36,525 nucleotides of DNA from Bacteriovoracaceae bacterium (GTDB taxonomy: Bacteria > Bdellovibrionota > Bacteriovoracia > Bacteriovoracales > Bacteriovoracaceae): positions 1 to 36,525 of the forward strand of contig JAEUWD010000008.1 of assembly GCA_016786485.1 (NCBI GenBank), read 5' to 3'. A model generated the notes under the pieces. It ran no database searches. It was not told the DNA's origin and saw only the letters and a program-made list of their open reading frames with translations. Position numbers and translations under genes: made by a program. Numbering within the stretch: the stretch's first letter is position 1; every line of letters begins with the position of its first letter. Positions 17,824 to 23,656 of this stretch are shown here, one piece after another.

Positions 17824-19116
17824 CTATACTTTTTTATAACGATGACCTATTTCGACTTCTTCGACTACTATCCGCTTAGGCATCATATGAGGCTGCAGCT
17901 TCTCTTTAAGAAATAAGGTCAATTCATTTTTATTAAAACTTTTATCACTAGGTTGAACTTTAAGTTCAACGTGTTGTCCAGTAATGGGATTTTTTTTGGC
18001 GTAAGCTTTGACTAAGACCACCCCTGGGAAATCAAGCGCGATTCTTTCAATTTCAGATGCCATAAATTTAAGTCCGCCCACATTGATAACGTCACTCACT
18101 CTTCCAACTATTTTATAGGCCCCATTTTCAACTTCAACCACATCCTTTGAGTCGTACCAGCCATCATTATCGAACGGCGACGGCGCATTCAGATAACCAA
18201 GCATCCTTGTTTGAGATTTTATCTGCAGAACATTATCCACAACTCTGGTCTCAACCCCTTCACCGCCAATTTTCATAAATAAACTATTTCGAGCAACGGA
18301 TTTGGCACGAACAATTCCCAACTCAGACATCCCAAATGTTTGCCTGAACTCGACATCAGGCAATAATCGACAAAGCTCATCCAAAGTTGGTTGATCCATT
18401 CTTTCTGTGCCATAGGTAATAATTTTAAGACAAGAAGGAATTTTTTCTGGAATCACGCCACTCATTAACATCATTCTTAAAAAAGTAGGAGTTGTTGGCA
18501 AAACTTCGGCTTCATATTTTTCGCAAGTTTTTAAAATTGATTCAACTGTTCTTGCTTCAGGCGCAATAACAACACCCTTATTAAAAAGTGTATGGAATAA
18601 AGTATTGATTCCTCCGATATGATCAAAAAGTAAAAAATTAATAGTTCTCAAAGTCGGACGAGGCGTTTCGAATCTTCTTAAAAACAATGTCATATCATGC
18701 AGTATGGCCTTAGGTCGACCCGTAGTGCCGGTTGAAAACAAAACTAAGCCTGCATGATTTTCAGCTCGCAAAGACTCGATTAAATCGTGCTTCATATCAT
18801 GCTTGCGGCGACTCACTTTCCCGTTATCGATCACAAAATCAACTAAAGCTGTTTCAAAAAAATATTCATGTTGTTCTTTTGTTTCGTTAGTTAACGGAAC
18901 AATAATCACATTCAAATCAATTAACTGCAGCAGAATAAGAATTGATTGAGGATTAAAGTCGCCAATGACAGCGACAACTGAGCCAGGTTTTATTTCAGAG
19001 AGGTCAATCTGACTTTGGCTCGAAATTTCTTCAAATGAAATTTGCTGTTCCTTATAAATCAAAAAAGGTGTCTCAAGCCCTTGCCAGCGCTGTGACAATT
19101 TTTGAATGAGATTCAT
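17824..19116 (-). CDS. Adenylate-forming (AMP-binding) acyl ligase
   Basis: ANL-superfamily enzyme that activates a carboxylic acid as acyl-AMP and probably loads it on CoA or on the neighbouring carrier protein. It has the P-loop STGTTGRPK (residues 128-136), YGTE (235-238), RQTFGMSELG (A5, around 259-267), GWYDSKDVV (A7, around 319-327) and GRVSDVINVGGLK (A8, 338-350). At 430 residues it is shorter than typical 500-residue acyl-CoA synthetases: the N-terminal lobe is trimmed and the protein ends at HRYKKV with no NGK-type A10 loop, though K428/K429 could act as the catalytic lysine. It is the last gene of the rfbB-ACP-SDR-ligase run (2 bases after the SDR gene) and meets the GNAT gene tail to tail. 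Confidence 0.9.
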   Translation of the reverse strand: MNLIQKLSQRWQGLETPFLIYKEQQISFEEISSQSQIDLSEIKPGSVVAVIGDFNPQSILILLQLIDLNVIIVPLTNETKEQHEYFFETALVDFVIDNGKVSRRKHDMKHDLIESLRAENHAGLVLFSTGTTGRPKAILHDMTLFLRRFETPRPTLRTINFLLFDHIGGINTLFHTLFNKGVVIAPEARTVESILKTCEKYEAEVLPTTPTFLRMMLMSGVIPEKIPSCLKIITYGTERMDQPTLDELCRLLPDVEFRQTFGMSELGIVRAKSVARNSLFMKIGGEGVETRVVDNVLQIKSQTRMLGYLNAPSPFDNDGWYDSKDVVEVENGAYKIVGRVSDVINVGGLKFMASEIERIALDFPGVVLVKAYAKKNPITGQHVELKVQPSDKSFNKNELTLFLKEKLQPHMMPKRIVVEEVEIGHRYKKV

Positions 19117-19118
19117 CT

Positions 19119-19796
19119 TTATACTCCACCTACGTGTAGAACTTGACCTGACAATGAATGGCTTTTTTCATCCAATAAAACTTCTACTAAATCCGCAACG
19201 GTCTCAGGATTGAATTGCTTCTGGATTACTTGCTGAGCAACAATATTTTCAATTTGTTTAGAAGTAATGCCCTTTAGCAGGCTGGTATTTATTGGTCCCG
19301 GGGCAATACAATTAACTTTTATATTAAAATCAGCCATCTCACGAGCAAATGCTCGCGAAAAACCTTCTACGCCTGCTTTTGAAGCAGCATAGATCGACTC
19401 TCCCTTCAATCCCAGAGCAACGGCAATTGTCGAAAAATTGATAATACTTCCTGCTTTATTTCTTAACATGACAGGCGCAAACAACTGACATGAGTATATT
19501 GTGCCAAGCAAGTTTGTGTTAATAATATTTTCTGAAACATTTTTAGGTGTCGTTACTGCCAAGTTCATTGAAGCAATACCTGCAGCATTTATAAGTCCAT
19601 CAAGTCGAACTTTATCTCTTTTGAGATTTTGAACGACGGCCTTCAAATCATCATAACTTGAAACATCACACCTCACGGAAGGAAAAGGCAGATTTTCAGG
19701 ATTCCTCGCAATACCCAGAACCTCAAAGTTTTTCGATATCAACCTTTCGCAAATGACTCTTCCTAATCCTTTACTCGCACCAGTAACAATAATCAT
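19119..19796 (-). CDS. Short-chain dehydrogenase/reductase (FabG-like)
   Basis: Classical SDR oxidoreductase of 225 residues. It has the nucleotide-binding TGASKGLGR (5-13), NAAG (70-73), and the catalytic Ser122, Tyr136-x3-Lys140 in NFSTIAVALGLKGESIYAASK, followed by IAPGPINTSLL. FabG-like members reduce 3-ketoacyl groups on carrier proteins. Its coupling to an acyl-carrier-like gene (4-base ATGA overlap upstream) and an acyl ligase (2 bases downstream) suggests it reduces an acyl chain held on that carrier, for example to a hydroxyacyl group. The substrate is inference. It is slightly shorter than FabG (about 245). Confidence 0.92.
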   Translation of the reverse strand: MIIVTGASKGLGRVICERLISKNFEVLGIARNPENLPFPSVRCDVSSYDDLKAVVQNLKRDKVRLDGLINAAGIASMNLAVTTPKNVSENIINTNLLGTIYSCQLFAPVMLRNKAGSIINFSTIAVALGLKGESIYAASKAGVEGFSRAFAREMADFNIKVNCIAPGPINTSLLKGITSKQIENIVAQQVIQKQFNPETVADLVEVLLDEKSHSLSGQVLHVGGV

Positions 19797-20083
19797 GTTT
19801 TTGCTTCCATCTGAGAAATAAACTCATTACACAAAGCTCCAGCTGTGCGAAACATTCCTCGGGATTTTGACATCGCACTATCAGATGTCCAGTCGAATTC
19901 AAAACCAATATCTGACGCTCTATCCTCTAATGTGAGGCAGAGTTCAACTAATTTCATCGAATCTAACAATCCTGCTTCACCGATTAATGATGTTTCTTCA
20001 TCAACCAACAGAGTATTGTCTTCAGCAAGGTTTTTTATTGTTTCAAATATTTCATTTTTTAATTTTAGTTTTTGCTCCATCAT
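19793..20083 (-). CDS. Acyl-carrier-like protein
   Basis: Small acidic protein of 96 residues with the carrier-protein signature GLLDSMKLVEL; Ser42 in D-S-M is the expected phosphopantetheine attachment site. The preceding LLVDEETSLIGEAG is the usual loop before helix 2. The C-terminal part, from about residue 55 (GFEFDWTSDSAMSKSR), differs from fatty-acid-synthesis ACP and is more like the specialised carriers of polysaccharide or peptide clusters. Two ATGs lie side by side (20083 and 20080); the second has better spacing to the GGGAG upstream. The gene starts 6 bases after the rfbB stop codon and overlaps the SDR gene by 4 bases. Confidence 0.82.
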   Translation of the reverse strand: MMEQKLKLKNEIFETIKNLAEDNTLLVDEETSLIGEAGLLDSMKLVELCLTLEDRASDIGFEFDWTSDSAMSKSRGMFRTAGALCNEFISQMEAKT

Positions 20084-20089
20084 TACTCC

Positions 20090-21058
20090 CTATAAATACC
20101 ATTCAACAGTTTTTTTGATACCAGTTCTAAAATCAATTTTCGGTTCCCAACCCAATTCTTTTTTAGCTTTAGAGAAATCCATCGCGTATCTCCAATCATG
20201 ACCGGGTCTATCTGTAACATAAGAAATTAATTCTTCTGATTTTCCCAATTCGCGCAGAATGGTCTTCACCACATCAATATTTCTCATTTCACTATTTCCA
20301 CCAAGGTTATAGACTTCGCCGGTTTTACCCTTTGAGAAAACGACCCAAACACCTTCGTTATGATCATCGACATAAATCCAGTCACGAATGTTTCTACCAT
20401 CACCATAAACTGGAAGTTTTTCATTTTTCTGAGCTTTAGAAATCATGAGCGGAATCAGCTTTTCTGGAAATTGGTAAGGACCATAGTTATTTGAACATCT
20501 CGTGATCAAGGTTGGTAACTTAAAGGTTTCGTAATAAGCGCGAACGAGAAGATCTGAACTGGCCTTACTCGCACTATAAGGGGAGTTTGGCTGAATTTTA
20601 TGTTCTTCAGTAAAAGCTGGTTCTTCCTCATGTAAAGTGCCATAAACTTCATCTGTGCTCACGTGCAAAAACTTGAAATCTTTATTATCTTTAAACAATT
20701 TCACTGAAGCATTTAGTAAATTAAGGGTACCTAAAACATTGGTTTCAACAAAGATATTTGGGTTCTTAATCGAGTTATCGACGTGGGATTCTGCCGCGAA
20801 ATGAATCACACCTGAATAGTTTCTTTCCAAAAATAATTCATTAATTTTTTTATCATCTCTGATATCGATTTTATAAAAAGCTAAATGAGGGTTTTTATCT
20901 AAATCTGGTTGGATATTTTCCAGACGACCAGCGTAAGTTAGGGCATCGACAATATCAAAGTCATATAGACTCTTCACGTCACTTCGACATGCAATGGTTT
21001 TAACAAAATTACTGCCAATAAAGCCGGCACAACCGGTGAGTAAGATTTTCTTTTTCAT
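20090..21058 (-). CDS. rfbB: dTDP-glucose 4,6-dehydratase
   Basis: NAD-dependent extended SDR that turns dTDP-glucose into dTDP-4-keto-6-deoxyglucose. It has the Rossmann motif TGCAGFIGSNF (residues 8-18), HFAAESHVDNSI, HVSTDEVYGTL with the catalytic Thr-Asp-Glu, PYSASKASSDLLVRAY with the Tyr-x3-Lys pair, TRCSNNYGPYQFPEKLIP and the C-terminal DRPGHDWRYAMD block that is diagnostic of RmlB. The ATG at 21058 gives the usual MKKKILLTG start. The frame runs on to 21124, but those 22 residues have no family counterpart and would run into the divergent gene. Its product is the substrate of the WecE aminotransferase encoded on the other strand. No rmlC or rmlD is nearby. Confidence 0.97.
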   Translation of the reverse strand: MKKKILLTGCAGFIGSNFVKTIACRSDVKSLYDFDIVDALTYAGRLENIQPDLDKNPHLAFYKIDIRDDKKINELFLERNYSGVIHFAAESHVDNSIKNPNIFVETNVLGTLNLLNASVKLFKDNKDFKFLHVSTDEVYGTLHEEEPAFTEEHKIQPNSPYSASKASSDLLVRAYYETFKLPTLITRCSNNYGPYQFPEKLIPLMISKAQKNEKLPVYGDGRNIRDWIYVDDHNEGVWVVFSKGKTGEVYNLGGNSEMRNIDVVKTILRELGKSEELISYVTDRPGHDWRYAMDFSKAKKELGWEPKIDFRTGIKKTVEWYL

Positions 21059-21122
21059 ATTGGGTTGATACCATTTTCTATTCTGTTTGCCAAAAATTGA
21101 TATCCCAGCTAGAGTTAAAAGC

Positions 21123-22037
21123 ATGCAAACAACCCAGACCTCATCTAAACCAGAATTTAACCCTTCAAAATGGGAAGCCCCGCCCTGTCCTTTTTGCGGT
21201 TCTACTTCATTTAGAGGCCATGAAAAATATGGAGCAAACCATCGCTTTACCTACGTAAAATGCAATGACTGTACTTTGGTTTATCAGAATCCACGTCCTT
21301 TTTACGATACGAATTTCACTGCTTTTGCTTATGATAGCTACTTCGTAACAAAACACTATCATGTGCAACATCCCGGTCAGTTTAACGAAAAAGAATTAAA
21401 GCTAATCGAAGATAATAAAAACATCATGAGAAATTTAGAAAAGCTGCTTGGCCGTAAAGGTCGAATGCTGGAAATTGGCTCGTGTACCGGATTGTTACTA
21501 CTGGCGGCCAAACAACTTGGTTGGGATTGTTTTGGAATCGATATCTCGGCCCCAATGGTAAAATTCATGGTTGATACTTATGGAATACCTGGTGTTGCTG
21601 GTCAATATGACCAATTAACGCAAATTAAGAATGAAAAATTTGACCTGATTTATTGCTCACACGTCATTGAACATATTCCAAATCCAAATGAGTGGATGGA
21701 GTGTTTTAAAAAGAATCTTGCACCGAATGGAATTGTTTTTATTCAAGTTCCCAATCAATATGCTCCAGATCGAGTGCTCAAACGTGTAGCCAAAGATCTC
21801 GGATTAAAAAAAGATAAATGGCATCCTTCTCGTACACCAGATCACCTTTATGAACCCCATATTTCGTCGATGAAATATTTAATTCATAAGCACGGAGGAA
21901 AAATTATTTTCCTCGAAACTTATTCTCGAGACGATATGTGCAACAAAAACGTGATTTCTAAAATCAGACACAATGTCCTTAAGTGGGGCAATAACTTAAG
22001 AGTCGCGTTCAAATTTTCTGATAATTCAATGACTTAA
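21123..22037 (+). CDS. Class I SAM-dependent methyltransferase with N-terminal zinc ribbon
   Basis: The N-terminal part has a four-Cys zinc ribbon, C22-x2-C25 and C47-x2-C50 (PPCPFCGS and VKCNDCTLVYQNPRP), typical of small-molecule or sugar methyltransferases in surface-polysaccharide clusters. The SAM-binding motif is RMLEIGSCTGLLLLAAKQ (about 114-131) followed by CFGIDIS; post-motif I is FDLIYCSHVIEHIPNP and motif III PNGIVFIQVPN. The basic C terminus fits no other domain I know. I start at the ATG at 21123. A TTG at 21087 would add 12 residues but lies in the short divergent space shared with rfbB. Likely target: a nucleotide-linked or lipid-linked sugar. Confidence 0.85.
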   Translation: MQTTQTSSKPEFNPSKWEAPPCPFCGSTSFRGHEKYGANHRFTYVKCNDCTLVYQNPRPFYDTNFTAFAYDSYFVTKHYHVQHPGQFNEKELKLIEDNKNIMRNLEKLLGRKGRMLEIGSCTGLLLLAAKQLGWDCFGIDISAPMVKFMVDTYGIPGVAGQYDQLTQIKNEKFDLIYCSHVIEHIPNPNEWMECFKKNLAPNGIVFIQVPNQYAPDRVLKRVAKDLGLKKDKWHPSRTPDHLYEPHISSMKYLIHKHGGKIIFLETYSRDDMCNKNVISKIRHNVLKWGNNLRVAFKFSDNSMT

Positions 22038-22091
22038 ATTTTTCAAAGTTGAAGCAGATTTGCATCTCTCAGGTTAACCGGAGGATCGCAA

Positions 22092-22616
22092 ATGAATGAA
22101 CTTACTTTGTCACAAATTGAAAAAATGATTTTTATTATTCGCGGTATGCGAGTCATGTTGGATTCAGATCTCGCTAAGCTTTATGGCGTCGATACCAAAC
22201 GTCTTAATGAACAAGTTAAAAGGAATATCGAACGCTTTCCGGGCGATTTTATGTTTCAACCTACTTTCAGTGAGTTAGCTGACTTAAGGTCGCAATTTGC
22301 GACCTTAAACGGAATAACTGCTGGAAATCACATTAGTAAATATCTTCCTTATTTATTCACCGAAAACGGTGTTGCTATGCTTTCTAGCGTTCTCAATAGT
22401 CCAACCGCCATTCAAGTGAACATTTCGATTATGCGGATTTTTACCAGGCACAGAAGTTACTATTTTTTGGAACAACGATTGGAAAATAAAATTCAAAAAC
22501 TAGAACACGACACCACTGGCACTTTTAAAATTGTCTTTGAACGCCTCGATGGAATCGAAGGCCAACCTGAAAACTCAAAAACAAATCGTAAGAAAATTGG
22601 ACTTAAAAATGAATGA
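22092..22616 (+). CDS. ORF6N domain protein, copy 1 of 3
   Basis: The ORF6N domain (a phage- and mobile-element-linked, putatively DNA-binding module related to KilA-N proteins) spans about residues 5-115. It shows MNELTLSQIEKMIFIIRG, VMLDSDLAKLYGVDTKRLNEQVKRN, RFPGDFMFQPTFSEL, LFTENGVAMLSSVLNSPTAI and IMRIFTRHR. A predicted coiled-coil or helical tail follows. Function is not known for the family; roles in phage gene control are suspected. An excellent GGAGG ribosome site stands 7 bases before the ATG. Codons 65-73 contain a perfect palindrome. The stop overlaps the next copy's start by 8 bases (ATGAATGA). No integrase or phage genes surround the cluster. Confidence 0.92.
   Translation: MNELTLSQIEKMIFIIRGMRVMLDSDLAKLYGVDTKRLNEQVKRNIERFPGDFMFQPTFSELADLRSQFATLNGITAGNHISKYLPYLFTENGVAMLSSVLNSPTAIQVNISIMRIFTRHRSYYFLEQRLENKIQKLEHDTTGTFKIVFERLDGIEGQPENSKTNRKKIGLKNE
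22284..22308. repeat. In-frame perfect palindrome, ORF6N copy 1
   Basis: Arms of 12 bp (TTAAGGTCGCAA, 22284-22295, and its reverse complement, 22297-22308) flank a single central T at 22296. It starts exactly at codon 65 and encodes LRSQFATL. Confidence 0.97.
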
Positions 22617-23121
22617 ACTGACCTTATCGCAAATCGAAAAGATGATTTATATCGTTCGTGGACAACGAGTGATGTTGGATTCTGATTTGGCCAAGCTTTA
22701 TGGAGTCGAGACGAGAAGTCTGAACCAAGCCGTAAAAAGAAACCTCAAAAGATTTCCTGAAGACTTCATGTTTCAACTGACATTTCAAGAACTTAGCAAC
22801 TTGAGATCACAAATTGTGATCTCAAGTATGCATGGTGGGACAAGGCATAAAACATTCGCCTTCACAGAAAATGGCGTCGCAATGTTATCGACTGTTTTAA
22901 AATCGGAAGTTGCTATCGAAATCAACATCAGCATCATGCGCATTTTCACACGCCTGAAAAGTTTCACTGTGCTCGAACAAAATCTCAAACAAGAAATCTC
23001 AGAACTCAAAGATAATACCGGACGAACTTTCAAAATCGTTTTCGAACGACTCGATGACCTTGAGGCTACACCTGAAACTCCGAACAAAAATCGTAAAAAA
23101 ATTGGACTTAAAAATGAATGA
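22609..23121 (+). CDS. ORF6N domain protein, copy 2 of 3
   Basis: Paralogue of its two neighbours with the same layout: MNELTLSQIEKMIYIVRG, VMLDSDLAKLYGVETRSLNQAVKRN, RFPEDFMFQLTFQEL, AFTENGVAMLSTVLKSEVAI and IMRIFTRLK, then a helical tail. Length is 170 residues. I start it at the ATG at 22609, because this aligns with the starts of both other copies; the frame runs upstream to 22531 but that part lies inside copy 1. It has no separate ribosome site; the 8-base overlaps at both ends (ATGAATGA) imply translation by coupling. A 114-bp stretch (22596-22709) is identical to copy 3 except for one base. A 14-bp-arm palindrome covers codons 64-73. Confidence 0.92.
   Translation: MNELTLSQIEKMIYIVRGQRVMLDSDLAKLYGVETRSLNQAVKRNLKRFPEDFMFQLTFQELSNLRSQIVISSMHGGTRHKTFAFTENGVAMLSTVLKSEVAIEINISIMRIFTRLKSFTVLEQNLKQEISELKDNTGRTFKIVFERLDDLEATPETPNKNRKKIGLKNE
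22799..22827. repeat. In-frame perfect palindrome, ORF6N copy 2
   Basis: Arms of 14 bp (ACTTGAGATCACAA, 22799-22812, and its reverse complement, 22814-22827) flank a single central A at 22813. The core starts at codon 65 (22801) and encodes LRSQIVISS. Position in the gene is identical to copy 1. Confidence 0.97.
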
Positions 23122-23638
23122 ACTGACCTTATCGCAAATCGAAAAGATAATTTATATCGTTCGTGGACAACGAGTGATGTTGGATTCTGATTTGGCCAAG
23201 CTTTATGGAGTCGAAACGAAAGTGCTCAATCAAGCCGTAAAACGAAATTCAGAGCGATTTCCTAGTGACTTTATGTTTCAACCTACTTTCAGTGAGTTAG
23301 CTTCTCTAAGGTCACAATTTGTGACCTTAGAGAAGTTAACTATTCAAAATCACATGAAATACTCACCTCGATTATTCACTGAAAATGGTGTTGCTATGCT
23401 TTCTTCTGTTCTTAAATCTAAGACTGCAATTCAAATCAATATAGCAATCATGCGAATTTTTACGAGACTCAAAAACTCGATCGCTTTAGAGCATGCCATT
23501 AAAAAAGAAATTTCTGAATTAAGAGAAAATACAGAACGAACTTTCAGGATCATTTTCGAACGCCTGGATGACCTTGAATTACCCTCTCAAACCCCTCTGA
23601 TAAACCCCAAAAAGATCGGTATAAAAACCAAGACTTAA
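23114..23638 (+). CDS. ORF6N domain protein, copy 3 of 3
   Basis: Third paralogue (174 residues): MNELTLSQIEKIIYIVRG, VMLDSDLAKLYGVETKVLNQAVKRN, RFPSDFMFQPTFSEL, LFTENGVAMLSSVLKSKTAI and IMRIFTRLK. The first 34 codons are nearly identical at DNA level to copy 2, whereas 33 bases just before the palindrome (23270-23302) are identical to copy 1, so the gene is a mosaic. The start at 23114 overlaps copy 2's stop by 8 bases. Codons 64-74 carry the longest palindrome of the three, with 17-bp arms. The gene ends 18 bases before metH, with no terminator between them. Confidence 0.92.
   Translation: MNELTLSQIEKIIYIVRGQRVMLDSDLAKLYGVETKVLNQAVKRNSERFPSDFMFQPTFSELASLRSQFVTLEKLTIQNHMKYSPRLFTENGVAMLSSVLKSKTAIQINIAIMRIFTRLKNSIALEHAIKKEISELRENTERTFRIIFERLDDLELPSQTPLINPKKIGIKTKT
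23301..23335. repeat. In-frame perfect palindrome, ORF6N copy 3
   Basis: Arms of 17 bp (CTTCTCTAAGGTCACAA, 23301-23317, and its reverse complement, 23319-23335) flank a single central T at 23318. The core starts at codon 65 (23306) and encodes LRSQFVTLEK. It is the longest of the set. Confidence 0.97.
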
Positions 23639-23656
23639 GTGTTATAAAAACCACAT

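Larger units (their letters stand above)
22596..23214 (+). repeat. Direct repeat between ORF6N copies 2 and 3
   Basis: Bases 22596-22709 and 23101-23214 (114 bp, offset 505) are identical except at 22644/23149 (G/A). The repeat covers the gene junction and the first 34 codons, then similarity drops sharply. This suggests a recent duplication or gene conversion. Confidence 0.93.

Noticed and set aside
14167-21058. dTDP-rhamnose pathway
   Set aside because: rfbA and rfbB are present, but no rmlC or rmlD is in the window, and wecE with the Fuc4NAc transferase explains the intermediates better.
21059-21124. 22-residue N-terminal extension of rfbB
   Set aside because: The extension lacks family similarity and would fill the divergent promoter space; the inner ATG gives the normal RmlB start.
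22531-22608. Longer N terminus for ORF6N copy 2 (and 23054-23113 for copy 3)
   Set aside because: These parts lie inside the preceding copy, have no family counterpart, and the inner ATGs align exactly with copy 1.
22092-23638. Insertion sequence or prophage remnant around the ORF6N trio
   Set aside because: No transposase, integrase, terminal inverted repeats or other phage genes are visible; the repeats here lie inside coding genes.
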